Source of the DNA: Amnibacterium sp.
GTDB lineage: Bacteria; Actinomycetota; Actinomycetes; Actinomycetales; Microbacteriaceae
Reading direction: 5' to 3'
Assembly (NCBI GenBank): GCA_025936735.1
Contig: JAICSU010000004.1
Location: 1 to 40,874, forward strand
Length of the DNA: 40,874 nt
The translations under genes were made by a program, and so were the position numbers. Position 1 is the stretch's first letter. The number at the start of each line of letters is the position of its first letter. Positions 31,756 to 40,874 of the stretch are shown here, one piece after another. Below the pieces are notes generated by a model. The model worked only from the letters and a program-made list of their open reading frames with translations, did not search any database and was not told where the DNA came from.

Positions 31756-32487
31756 GTGCCGACGCTGACGGACCTGCCGCTGCCCACGATCGACGGCGGC
31801 AGCCCCGGCCTGACGGGGGTGCTCGGCGTGCCGGACGGCGAGGGGCCGTGGCCGGGCGTCGTGATGGTGCACGAGGCGTTCGGGGTGACGCCGGTCATGC
31901 GGCGACAGGTGGAACGCGGCGCGGCCGCCGGGTTCCTCGTCCTCATGCCCGACCTGTTCGTGGACGGCGGGCCGAGGAGGTGCCTCCGCCGGACCTTCGG
32001 CGACATCGCCCGCGGCTCCGGGCGCACCTTCGACGACGTCGAGTCGGCGCGCCGCGTGCTCGCGGCGCGGGACGACTGCACCGGCAAGGTCGGCGTGCTC
32101 GGCTTCTGCATGGGCGGCGGCTTCGCGCTGATGGCCGTCCAGGGCAGGGGCTTCTCGGCCGCGAGCGTCAACTACGGCCGGCTGCCGAAGCCGCTCGATC
32201 CGCGCCTCGTCGGCGCCTGCCCCGTCGTCGGCAGCTACGGCGGGCGCGACGGGAGCCTGCGGGGAGCCGCGGCGAGGCTCGAGGCGGCGCTCGACCGGCA
32301 CGGCGTCCCGCACGACGTGAAGGAGTACCCGACGGCCGGGCACTCGTTCCTGAACGACGAGCCGCACGCGGCTAATCCCCTGATGGGCCTGCTGCTCGAG
32401 CAGGTGCTGCACGCCGGGCCCGACCCGGAGGCCGCGGCCGACGCCTGGACCCGGATCGACACCTTCTTCTCGCTGCATCTGAAGTGA
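31756..32487 (+). CDS. dienelactone hydrolase family protein
   Basis: 243 aa from GTG 31756. Nucleophile Cys118 in GFCMGGG, with Asp165 in YGGRDGS, His196 in AGHSF and Glu40 in HEAFG, so the Cys-Asp-His triad of carboxymethylenebutenolidase is complete. In beta-ketoadipate-type pathways the family opens the dienelactone ring; many members have other substrates. No other aromatic-degradation gene is here, so a catabolic role is unproven. A probable promoter for the APC permease lies downstream. Confidence 0.87.
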   Translation: MPTLTDLPLPTIDGGSPGLTGVLGVPDGEGPWPGVVMVHEAFGVTPVMRRQVERGAAAGFLVLMPDLFVDGGPRRCLRRTFGDIARGSGRTFDDVESARRVLAARDDCTGKVGVLGFCMGGGFALMAVQGRGFSAASVNYGRLPKPLDPRLVGACPVVGSYGGRDGSLRGAAARLEAALDRHGVPHDVKEYPTAGHSFLNDEPHAANPLMGLLLEQVLHAGPDPEAAADAWTRIDTFFSLHLK

Positions 32488-32506
32488 TCACGGCGCCCCG
32501 CTGACC

Positions 32507-32512
32507 TACACT
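32507..32512 (+). promoter_or_regulatory. candidate -10 (TACACT) of the APC permease gene
   Basis: TACACT 45 bp before ATG 32557, in CTGACCTACACTGACGG. A leader of about 38 nt with GGTGGG before the start is expected. No clear -35. Confidence 0.35.
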
Positions 32513-32556
32513 GACGGCTGCGAGCGGCCGCCGCCGCGGGACGTACGGACGGTGGG

Positions 32557-34572
<2,016 letters not shown>

Positions 34573-34641
34573 GCCACGCCGGTGCCGAGGGCCCGGCGAC
34601 GAGCCGGGCGTGCGGTGGTCGCCCAGGGGCGGCGTGATCGG

Positions 34642-36375
34642 ATGCGTCCCGTGAGCAGCACCGAGATCCAGATCGAGGAGACCCGCGGCGAGGCCGCCGG
34701 CCGGCACGCCGAGGACATCGAGCGGGTCGCCCGTGAGGTGTTCGGCTGGGATCCGCTGCGGCCCGGCCTGACCCGCGCCGTCGCGGCCGTGCTCGCCGGG
34801 CACGACGTGCTCGGGGTCATGCCGACCGGCTACGGCAAGTCCGCCGCGTACCGGGTCGCCGGCGCGCTGCTGCCCGGCACCACCCTCGTCGTGTCCCCGC
34901 TCATCGCGCTGCAGGCGGATCAGCTGGCGCACCTCGCCGAGACGCCGGGAGCCCGGCCGGCGCGGCTGGTCAACTCCACCCAGCCGAAGGCGAGGACCGA
35001 CGAGGCCTGGGCGATGCTCGAGCAGGGCGAGCTCGGCTACCTGTTCCTCGCCCCCGAGCAGCTCGCGAACGACGAGGTCGTCGCCCGGCTCGCGACCGCG
35101 TCGATCTCGCTGCTCGCCGTCGACGAGGCGCACTGCGTCTCCTCGTGGGGGCACGACTTCCGCCCCGACTACCTCCGGCTCGGCGAGATCGCCGAGCGGC
35201 TGCCCTCGCCGCCGCAGTCCCCGCAGGCGACCAGGCCCCCCATCCTCGCCCTCACCGCGACCGGGTCCCGCCCGGTCCGGGAGGAGATCGTCGAGCGGCT
35301 GAGGATGCGGGACCCGCGCATCCTCATCCACGGCTTCGACCGGCCGAACATCGCCCTGCGGGTCAGCCGGCACGCCGACCTGGACCAGCAGGTCGCCGCC
35401 GTCCTCGACGACGTGGCCACGCTGCCGGCCCCCGGCCTGCTGTACGTCGCCACCCGGCGCGCGACGGAGGAGTACGCGGAGGCCCTCCGCGAGCGGGGCG
35501 TCGCCGCCGACGGCTACCACGGCGCCCTGCCGGCGAAGCGGCGCCGGCAGCTGTCCGCCGCGTTCCACGAGGGCGAGGTGGCCGTCATGGTGGCCACGAG
35601 CGCCTTCGGGATGGGGATCGACAAGGCCGACGTGCGGTTCGTCGTGCACGCCGCCGCACCGGAGAGCGTCGACCAGTACTACCAGGAGCTCGGCCGTGCC
35701 GGCCGGGACGGGGAGCCGGCGGTCGCCGCCCTGCACTACCGCCCGGAGGACCTGGCGCTGCGCAAGTTCTTCGCGAGCGCCGTGCCGAAGCGGAAGGACC
35801 TGAAGGCCCTGCTCCTCGCCCTCGCCGAGGACCCGGACGTGCGGGCGGCCGGGAAGCGGGCCGGGCTGAGCGCCCGGCGGGCCACCGCCCTGACCGCGCT
35901 GTTCGAGGAGGCCGGCGTGCTCGCGACGGTCGACGGACGCGCGGTGCCCCGGCAGCATCCGATCGTCGCCGACGCCGCGGTCGACGGGGCGCTGGAGCAG
36001 GCGGAGGCGCGCAAGCGGATCGACGAGTCGCGGCTGGCCATGATGCGCTCGTACGCGGAGACCATGCAGTGCCGCCGCCAGTACCTCCTCGGCTACTTCG
36101 GGGACGAGGACACCGACCTCTGCCACGCCTGCGACAACTGCAAGAGCGGCGCGGCGGAGCGGTACGCCGAGTCCCGCGGCACGGCGGGGGACGCGCCCTT
36201 CGACGTCGACGCGAAGGTGCGGCACGCGGAGTGGGGGGACGGCCGGGTGATGAGCGTCGAGGACGACCGCATCACGGTCTTCTTCGAGTCCGAGGGCTAC
36301 CGGGTCCTGTCGCTCGCGACGGTCGCCGAGCACGGCCTGCTCGCTGTGACGTCGCGCTCAGCCGACCGGCCGTAG
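34642..36375 (+). CDS. recQ: RecQ-family ATP-dependent DNA helicase
   Basis: 577 aa from ATG 34642; GTG 34651 is a close alternative and the track's GTG 34582 adds an Arg-rich tail that looks non-genuine. Walker A MPTGYGKSAAYR (about 60), DEAH box VDEAHCVSSWGHDFRPDY (about 160), ATG motif LTATGSRP, motif VI QYYQELGRAGRDG, then the RecQ zinc site CRRQYLLGYFGD...CHACDNC (about 476-500). No HRDC domain; instead a C-terminal KVRHAEWGDGRVMSVEDDRITVFF extension of the small barrel type common in actinobacterial RecQ. 3'-5' unwinding in recombination and repair. Confidence 0.93.
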   Translation: MRPVSSTEIQIEETRGEAAGRHAEDIERVAREVFGWDPLRPGLTRAVAAVLAGHDVLGVMPTGYGKSAAYRVAGALLPGTTLVVSPLIALQADQLAHLAETPGARPARLVNSTQPKARTDEAWAMLEQGELGYLFLAPEQLANDEVVARLATASISLLAVDEAHCVSSWGHDFRPDYLRLGEIAERLPSPPQSPQATRPPILALTATGSRPVREEIVERLRMRDPRILIHGFDRPNIALRVSRHADLDQQVAAVLDDVATLPAPGLLYVATRRATEEYAEALRERGVAADGYHGALPAKRRRQLSAAFHEGEVAVMVATSAFGMGIDKADVRFVVHAAAPESVDQYYQELGRAGRDGEPAVAALHYRPEDLALRKFFASAVPKRKDLKALLLALAEDPDVRAAGKRAGLSARRATALTALFEEAGVLATVDGRAVPRQHPIVADAAVDGALEQAEARKRIDESRLAMMRSYAETMQCRRQYLLGYFGDEDTDLCHACDNCKSGAAERYAESRGTAGDAPFDVDAKVRHAEWGDGRVMSVEDDRITVFFESEGYRVLSLATVAEHGLLAVTSRSADRP

Positions 36376-36378
36376 CGT
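36373..36378 (+). promoter_or_regulatory. -10 hexamer TAGCGT of a leaderless small gene
   Basis: TAGCGT-CGGGGC-ATG. The TAG is also the stop codon of the RecQ gene, so promoter and stop overlap. Supports the small acidic ORF as a real gene with its own transcript. Confidence 0.4.
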
Positions 36379-36384
36379 CGGGGC

Positions 36385-36768
36385 ATGAGCGAGCCAGGAA
36401 CGGACGACATCGACGCCGACGCCACGGGCGAGGGCGCCGACCTCCCCACCGCCGACCCGGTCACGGGGCTCCCCGGCGGCGAGAGCGACCTCGACGAGAC
36501 GGCGGTGCTCCCCGACGACCCCGGCGTGGACTACGCGGCCGCCGATCCGCTTGCGCTCCGCGCGGAGTCGATGGACACGGTGACGAACGACGCGGTCGCG
36601 GGCGAGACCGTCCTGCCCGGCCGCGGCGACGGCAACGACGGGCCGACCGGGGGCGCGCCCGCGGAGGTGGAGCCGATCCTCCCCGCGAACGAGCTCGACC
36701 CCCGCGCCGTGATCCACCGCAACGACGAGCGCGCGGGCAAGCTCGGCTCAGGATCGGACGCGGGGTAG
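36385..36768 (+). CDS. small acidic disordered protein, hypothetical
   Basis: 127 aa from ATG 36385. Extremely rich in Asp, Glu, Gly, Pro and Ala, with few aromatic residues (one Tyr) and no predicted helix or strand block; probably intrinsically disordered. Third codon positions are nearly all G or C, as in real genes here. A perfect leaderless signal precedes it. It overlaps the 3' end of the converging antiporter gene by 21 bp. No known family recognised. A short C-terminal block (NELDPRAVIHRNDERAGKLG) looks less degenerate. Confidence 0.6.
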   Translation: MSEPGTDDIDADATGEGADLPTADPVTGLPGGESDLDETAVLPDDPGVDYAAADPLALRAESMDTVTNDAVAGETVLPGRGDGNDGPTGGAPAEVEPILPANELDPRAVIHRNDERAGKLGSGSDAG

Positions 36769-38346
36769 CCGGGACGGCACGTCCCGACGGTAGGAGCGCT
36801 TCATCGCGGCCTCGATCGTGTCGAAGTCGCCGAGCACCGCGTTGATGGTGCTCTCCTCGTACCGGCCCTCCTGGCGCGCGTCGAGCACGGCCCGGCGCTC
36901 GGCGTCGAGCATCGCGAGCCGGAGGCGCGCGTAGACGTCGGGCTGCGCGGCGACGCCCTGCTCGTCGGTGGTGCCGATGCCCATCCGGTAGCGCGCCGTC
37001 TGGCGCAGGCTCGTCACCACCTCCTCGGGGTCGTTCTCGGCGGCCTCGCGCTCGAGCCGCTCGAGCGCCGCGGCCTGCGCCTCCCCCATCAGGATGCGGA
37101 TCTGCATCCGGTCCTGGTCGGGGTTCGGCAGCGGCAGGCGCATCCAGCGCACGAGGCTCGACAGGCCGAGGCCCTGCAGCAGCGACAGCACCACGATCAC
37201 GAAGGCGGCGAGCTGCAGGAAGCCGGCCTGCGGGGTGCGCGGCGGGAGCAGGAACACGGCCGCGAGCGTCACGACGCCGCGGACGCCCGCGAACGAGATC
37301 GCGAACGCGGTGCGCCATTCCCAGCGCCGCTCCCGCAGCCGCTCCGGCCCGAGCCGGTACAGCACGGTGACGGCGAAGACCCAGACGTACCGGGCGAGCA
37401 CCATCGCGACGTAGAGGCCGAGGATGAGCAGCGCGCCCTCCAGCAGGCCGATGCGGCTCGCCGACGCCCGGCGGACGATGTCGGGCAGCTGCAGCCCGAT
37501 CAGCAGGAAGACGGCGTTCTCGAGCAGGAACGAGACGGTGCGCCAGTTGATCCGCTCGGCGATGCGGGATTCCGCGGACTGGAACAGCGGCGCCCGGTAG
37601 CCGAGCCAGACGCCGGTCACGACGACGGCGAGGAAGCCGGAGCCGCCCACCGCGAGTGCGGGGAGGTAGGCGATGTAGGGGGCGGCGAGGGAGAGGGACG
37701 TGTCGAGCACCGGGGCCTTCAGGCGGCGGCGGATGGCGGTGATCACGACCGCGACCAGCGCGCCGGAGAGCAGGCCGCCGACGACGGCGAGCACGGCGTC
37801 GCCGGCGACGTGACCGATGCCGATCGGCGCCTCGATGGCCGCGATCGCGGTGTTCAGGGTCACGAGCGCCGTGGCGTCGTTGAGCAGCCCCTCCCCCTCG
37901 AGCAGGGTCGCGAGGCGCCGCGGCAGCTTGCCGCTGCCCGCGATCGCGCCGACGCTCACGGCGTCGGTCGGCGCCACGATGGCCCCGAACGCGATGGCCG
38001 CCGCGAAGGTCATCTGCGGCACGAGCCACCAGGTGACGAGCCCGACGGCGAACGCGGAGAACACGACGAGGCCGACGGACAGGGCGAGGATCGAGTCGCC
38101 CCTGGCCCGCACCTCGAGGAACGACGTCTGCAGCGCCGCGGCGAACAGCACGGCGGGCAGCACGCCGACGAGCACCACGTCGGGGTCGAGCCGCACCTCG
38201 GGCACGCCGGGGACGAACGCGACCCCGACCCCGACCGCCACGAGCACGAGCGGCGCGGACCAGCCGACCTTGCGGGCGAGGCCGGTCACGCCGACGACGA
38301 GCAGCAGGGCGCCGACGCACCAGGCGACGGCCTGGGGGAAGGTCAC
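36748..38346 (-). CDS. Na+/H+ antiporter (CPA1 family)
   Basis: 532 aa from GTG 38346. The track's longer form has an N-terminal extension of low complexity overlapping the imuA' region. Twelve or so helices; the transport core is FGAIVAPTDAVSV followed by LLEGEGLLNDATALV, with the Asp of the ND motif essential in NhaP/NHE relatives, and FAGVRGVVTLAAVFLLP near the end. A cytoplasmic tail of about 120 residues. Exchanges Na+ or K+ for H+ across the membrane. The GTG start overlaps, as GTGA, the stop of a possible 10-codon leader ORF, so translational coupling is plausible. Confidence 0.9.
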   Translation of the reverse strand: MTFPQAVAWCVGALLLVVGVTGLARKVGWSAPLVLVAVGVGVAFVPGVPEVRLDPDVVLVGVLPAVLFAAALQTSFLEVRARGDSILALSVGLVVFSAFAVGLVTWWLVPQMTFAAAIAFGAIVAPTDAVSVGAIAGSGKLPRRLATLLEGEGLLNDATALVTLNTAIAAIEAPIGIGHVAGDAVLAVVGGLLSGALVAVVITAIRRRLKAPVLDTSLSLAAPYIAYLPALAVGGSGFLAVVVTGVWLGYRAPLFQSAESRIAERINWRTVSFLLENAVFLLIGLQLPDIVRRASASRIGLLEGALLILGLYVAMVLARYVWVFAVTVLYRLGPERLRERRWEWRTAFAISFAGVRGVVTLAAVFLLPPRTPQAGFLQLAAFVIVVLSLLQGLGLSSLVRWMRLPLPNPDQDRMQIRILMGEAQAAALERLEREAAENDPEEVVTSLRQTARYRMGIGTTDEQGVAAQPDVYARLRLAMLDAERRAVLDARQEGRYEESTINAVLGDFDTIEAAMKRSYRRDVPSRLPRVRS

Positions 38347-38375
38347 CGGGAGTGCGGTTCCGTCGCGTCGGTCAC
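38343..38375 (-). CDS. putative leaderless 10-codon leader ORF of the antiporter gene
   Basis: GTG-ACC-GAC-GCG-ACG-GAA-CCG-CAC-TCC-CGG-TGA encodes MTDATEPHSR. Its GTG lies exactly 6 nt after TACGCT, the same layout as the leaderless genes in this window, and its TGA overlaps the antiporter GTG (GTGA). The alternative is a single-base error or frameshift fusing these codons to the antiporter N-terminus. Confidence 0.4.
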   Translation of the reverse strand: MTDATEPHSR

Positions 38376-38381
38376 GGGGGC

Positions 38382-38387
38382 AGCGTA
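38382..38387 (-). promoter_or_regulatory. -10 hexamer TACGCT of the antiporter transcript
   Basis: TACGCT-GCCCCC-GTG(38375). By the spacing rule transcription starts at the leader ORF's GTG. No clear -35. Confidence 0.4.
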
Positions 38388-38409
38388 GCGAGCAGGGACG
38401 ACGCGCGTG

Positions 38410-38438
38410 TTGCGCTCCTCGAACTGGTGTTCGAAGAT
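38410..38438 (+). promoter_or_regulatory. putative imuA' promoter overlapping the LexA box
   Basis: TTGCGC (38410-38415) as -35, 17-bp spacer, GAAGAT (38433-38438) as -10, then 5 nt and GTG 38444. The LexA box occupies the spacer and the first part of the -10, so repressor would exclude RNA polymerase. The hexamer matches are partial. Confidence 0.4.
38419..38434. promoter_or_regulatory. LexA/SOS box TCGAACTGGTGTTCGA
   Basis: A perfect TCGAAC-N4-GTTCGA palindrome, matching the actinobacterial (mycobacterial) SOS box core CGAACNNNNGTTCG. It ends 9 nt before the imuA' start. The only such site I found by eye in the window. Confidence 0.85.
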
Positions 38439-38443
38439 GAGGC

Positions 38444-39118
38444 GTGCCCTCCTCCGCCCTGCAGCTCGCGCCCGACGAGCGCGCCCGAACGGTGGAGCAG
38501 CTGCAGGCGCAGATCCGCGCCATGCAGGCCACCGGGCTCGGCACCCGCACGCTGCCGACGCGGCCGGAGCTGGCGCCGCTGCTGCCCGGCGGCGCGCTGA
38601 AGGCCGGGGTCGCCTACGCGGTGCCCGACTCGCTGACGCTCGCGATGCTGCTGATGGCCGGGCCGAGCGCCGCGGGCGGCTGGTGCGCCGTGATCGGCGT
38701 GCCCGACTTCGGCGTCGAGGCGGCGGCGGGATTCGGGGTGGACCTCGACCGGCTCGTGCTCGTGCCGCAGCCCGGCGAGCACTGGCTCGCGGTCGCCGCC
38801 CAGATCGCCGACGTGCTCCCCGTCGTGCTGCTGCGGCCGCCGGCCCGCGCGGCCGCAGGCGACACCGCGCGGCTCGCCTCCCGGCTGCGGCAGCGCGGCT
38901 CGACGCTGCTCGTGCTCGGCCCGTGGGCGCAGGCGGAGGCGACGCTCGAGGTGCGCACGACCGCCTGGACGGGCATCGGCACCGGATCGGGCTACCTCGC
39001 CGGCCGGGACGTGACGGTCACGGTGACCTCCCGCGAGATCCGCGCCGCGCATCCCGTGCGGATCCGCGACGACCGGTGGTGCATCGAGCAGGCCGCCACC
39101 CGGCTGGAGGCGGTGTGA
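38444..39118 (+). CDS. imuA: ImuA'-like mutasome protein (RecA-like fold)
   Basis: 224 aa from GTG 38444. A shortened RecA-like protein with LPTRPELAPLLPGGALKAGVAYAVP in place of the RecA Walker A region and no functional P-loop, LVLVPQPGEHWLAVAAQIADVLPVVLLRPP in the middle, and SRLRQRGSTLLVLGPW. This is the pattern of actinobacterial ImuA', which bridges ImuB and the error-prone polymerase DnaE2 in translesion synthesis. SOS control by the adjacent LexA box. Its stop overlaps the imuB GTG start. dnaE2 is not in the window. Confidence 0.88.
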   Translation: MPSSALQLAPDERARTVEQLQAQIRAMQATGLGTRTLPTRPELAPLLPGGALKAGVAYAVPDSLTLAMLLMAGPSAAGGWCAVIGVPDFGVEAAAGFGVDLDRLVLVPQPGEHWLAVAAQIADVLPVVLLRPPARAAAGDTARLASRLRQRGSTLLVLGPWAQAEATLEVRTTAWTGIGTGSGYLAGRDVTVTVTSREIRAAHPVRIRDDRWCIEQAATRLEAV

Positions 39119-40656
39119 GCACCGAGCGGGCGATCGTCGCCTGGTGCCCCGACTGGCCGGTCCGGGCAGGCGCGGCGGAGGCGGCCCTCGACCCGGACGG
39201 GCCGATCGCGATCGTCGAGGCCGGCGTCGTCACGGCGTGCTCGGCCGCGGCGCGGGCGGCGGGGGTGCGGCGGGGCCTGAGGATCCGCGAGGCCCAGTCG
39301 CGCTGCGCGAGCCTCGTCGTGCTGCCCGCGAACCCCGCCGCCGACGCCCGGCGGTTCGAGCCGGTGCTGACCGCGCTCGAGTCGGGCATCCCGACCGTGC
39401 AGGTCGTGCGGCCCGGCGTGGTCGTGATCCGGGCCCAGGGCCCCGCACGCTTCTTCGGCGGGGAGCCCGAGGCGGCCGACGCGGTGCTCGCCCTGCTCGC
39501 GGGAGCCGGGGTGCCGGAGGCGCGGGTCGGGATCGCGGACGGGCCGTTCGCGGCCGAGCAGGCGGCGAGGCGCACCACGCCCGAGGCGCGGGCGCGCCTC
39601 GTGCCGCCGGGGGGCAGCGCCGCGTTCCTCGCTCCGCTGCCCGTCGCGCTCACCGGCCTGCCGGAGCTCACGGCGGTGCTCGCCAAGCTCGGGGTCCGCA
39701 CGCTCGGCGAGTTCGCGGCGCTGCCCGTCGACCAGGTGCGGGACCGGTTCGGCCCCGCGGGCGAGGCCGCGCACCGGGTCGCCGCGGGCCTCGATCAGCG
39801 CCGGGTGGTGCCGCGGGTCGCGCCGAAGGACCGCACGGCGACGATCGAGTTCGAGCCGCCGCTCGACCGGGTCGACCAGATCGCGTTCGCGCTGAAGCGG
39901 ACCGCGGAGGGGTTCCTCGACGCGCTCGCGGCCGACCTGCTCGTCTGCACCGGCCTCACCGTCGAGATCGGCACGGAGGACGGCGGGGCGCGGCGGCGCA
40001 CCTGGCTGCATCCGCGGTCCTTCACGACGCTCGACGTGATCGACCGGGTGCGCTGGCAGCTCTCCGGCATCGGGGTCGAGGCCCTCGAGGCCGCGGTGAC
40101 GGCCGTGCGGCTCGCACCGGCGAGCATCGACGCGGCGGCGAACCACGAGCAGGGGCTCTGGGGCGGCGGGCCGGACGAGCGGATCCACCACGCCCTCTCC
40201 CGGGTGCAGAGCATGCTCGGCCACGAGGCGGTGCTCACCGCGACGATCGGCGGGGGCCGCCTCGTCGCCGACCGGCGGGTGCTCGCCCCCTGGGGCGAGC
40301 GGGCCGCCCCGCAGCGCGACCCGGAGCGGCCGTGGCCGGGCCGGCTGCCCGGGTTCGGGCCGTCCAGCGTGCTCGGCGACCGGCCCGACGTGGCGGTGCT
40401 CGACCCGGCGGGCGTCCCCGTCGCGGTGGACGAGCGCGGCATGCCGAGCGGGCCGCCCGCGGGCTTCGTGCCCCCGGCGTCGAGCCGCCGCCGCACGGTC
40501 ACCGCGTGGGCGGGGCCGTGGCCGGTCGACGAGCGCTGGTGGGATCCGGTCGCGGCGCGCAGCGTGCACCGGCTGCAGGTGGTCGACGACGACGGGTCGG
40601 CCTGGCTGCTCTGCTACGAGGCGGGCCGCTGGTGGGCGGAGGCGCGGTACGACTAG
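39115..40656 (+). CDS. imuB: ImuB, Y-family polymerase-like mutasome subunit
   Basis: 513 aa from GTG 39115, overlapping the imuA' stop (GTGA). Y-family fold with the palm, thumb and little-finger order: IVAWCPDWPV at the N-terminus where active polymerases have DxDAFF, SAAARAAGVRRGLRIREAQSRC, and LPELTAVLAKLGVRTLGEFAALP as the helix-hairpin-helix. The catalytic acidic residues are missing, as expected for ImuB, which is a scaffold rather than a polymerase. The C-terminal RRRTVTAWAGPWPVDERWWDP and WAEARYD block is the conserved ImuB tail. Works with ImuA', DnaE2 and the beta clamp in SOS mutagenesis. Confidence 0.92.
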   Translation: MSTERAIVAWCPDWPVRAGAAEAALDPDGPIAIVEAGVVTACSAAARAAGVRRGLRIREAQSRCASLVVLPANPAADARRFEPVLTALESGIPTVQVVRPGVVVIRAQGPARFFGGEPEAADAVLALLAGAGVPEARVGIADGPFAAEQAARRTTPEARARLVPPGGSAAFLAPLPVALTGLPELTAVLAKLGVRTLGEFAALPVDQVRDRFGPAGEAAHRVAAGLDQRRVVPRVAPKDRTATIEFEPPLDRVDQIAFALKRTAEGFLDALAADLLVCTGLTVEIGTEDGGARRRTWLHPRSFTTLDVIDRVRWQLSGIGVEALEAAVTAVRLAPASIDAAANHEQGLWGGGPDERIHHALSRVQSMLGHEAVLTATIGGGRLVADRRVLAPWGERAAPQRDPERPWPGRLPGFGPSSVLGDRPDVAVLDPAGVPVAVDERGMPSGPPAGFVPPASSRRRTVTAWAGPWPVDERWWDPVAARSVHRLQVVDDDGSAWLLCYEAGRWWAEARYD

Positions 40657-40670
40657 CCGACCGCCCCGGC

Positions 40671-40874
40671 TCAGCCCGCAGCGGCGGCCGCGGTCCTCAG
40701 GTCGGTGACGAGCGCGGCGTAGGCGGCGTCGTAGCCGGGCTCGTCCTTCATCCGCAGCACGGCGGACGGATGCGCGGTGAGCAGCGCCTTCGCGTCCGAG
40801 TCCGGGATCGCGCCCTCGAGCACGCGGCCGCGCGCGGCGCCGATACGCACGGGCCCCCCGAAGAGGGAGCGGCC
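40671..40874 (-). CDS. UdgX-like uracil-DNA glycosylase family protein, C-terminal fragment (N-terminus off window)
   Basis: Not in the ORF track because it has no start inside the window. The minus frame is open for 67 codons from the right edge to TGA (40673-40671). It reads SLFGGPVRIGAARGRVLEG, then ALLTAHPSAVLR and a C-terminal YAALVTDLRTAAAAAG. The T(x)HPSAVLR motif followed by a short acidic/helical tail is the C-terminal part of UdgX/family 4-type uracil-DNA glycosylases. These remove or covalently bind uracil in DNA. It converges on imuB, 14 bp apart, adding to the repair genes here. Confidence 0.75.
   Translation of the reverse strand, partial: GRSLFGGPVRIGAARGRVLEGAIPDSDAKALLTAHPSAVLRMKDEPGYDAAYAALVTDLRTAAAAAG

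Noticed and set aside
27524-31768. 1414-aa plus-strand ORF across several genes
   Set aside because: Very Arg/Gly/Pro-rich translation spanning the GAF kinase, CYTH-CHAD and MFS genes, which all have intact domains; an artefact of high GC and few stops.

Overview
The window is very GC-rich with a strong G/C bias at third codon positions. It uses many GTG (and one TTG) starts and carries actinobacterial-type genes: Ser/Thr kinases, ImuA'/ImuB, a PASTA-tailed bifunctional PBP, a CYTH/CHAD protein and a Rv2525c-like secreted protein. I infer a high-GC Actinomycete, most likely Microbacteriaceae. The genus is not determinable from what I can read. There is no rRNA, tRNA, CRISPR array, insertion sequence or prophage. 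No gene-free stretch exceeds about 215 bp; the largest gaps are 23924-24136 and 7944-8138, and apart from the candidate promoter noted in the second I see nothing in them.

Layout. 1-730: 3' half of an MFS transporter. 828-1610 (-): EI24/CysZ-like membrane protein. 1698-5560 (+): tightly coupled operon of thiolase, 3-hydroxybutyrate-type dehydrogenase and two alpha/beta hydrolases, probably a small hydroxyacyl/ketone-body catabolic unit. 5564-7943 (-): DHA2-type MFS pump followed by an NAD(P)-dependent epimerase-like protein. 8139-8648 (+): small signal-anchored protein of unknown function. 8664-9551 (-): a microbial rhodopsin of the proton-pump type with a D-S-E motif and a glycine at the xanthorhodopsin fenestration position. 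9641-12916 (-): SWIM/SNF2 helicase. 13001-15365 (-): UspA-like protein, SDR and a secreted GH25/Rv2525c-like protein. 15496-17124 (+): transmembrane Ser/Thr kinase. 17121-19881: NmrA-like oxidoreductase, HAD phosphatase, small DUF6582-like protein and aldo/keto reductase. 19929-22277 (-): class A PBP. 22400-23341 (+): coiled-coil protein. 23345-24655 (-): two paralogous short membrane proteins, each ending in a winged helix like the FtsK gamma domain but with no motor. 24783-26702 (-): CDF metal transporter and a second aldo/keto reductase. 26882-30290: unknown membrane protein, GAF-fused atypical kinase, and divergent CYTH-CHAD protein. 30287-34572: DHA2 MFS pump, dienelactone hydrolase and large APC permease. 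34642-40874: DNA-repair-rich segment with RecQ, an acidic small protein, Na+/H+ antiporter, LexA-boxed imuA'-imuB, and the C-terminal end of a UdgX-like uracil-DNA glycosylase running off the edge.

Regulatory layer. Several first genes of transcription units have a TANNNT hexamer ending 6 or 7 nt before the start codon and little or no Shine-Dalgarno, the signature of leaderless mRNAs. One such signal points at a 10-codon ORF whose stop overlaps the antiporter start as GTGA. A perfect mycobacterial-type SOS box precedes imuA'. Two convergent gene pairs share the tetranucleotide CTAG as overlapping stop codons. The items I consider most worth following are the rhodopsin, the motor-less FtsK-gamma-like pair, and the antiporter leader ORF.
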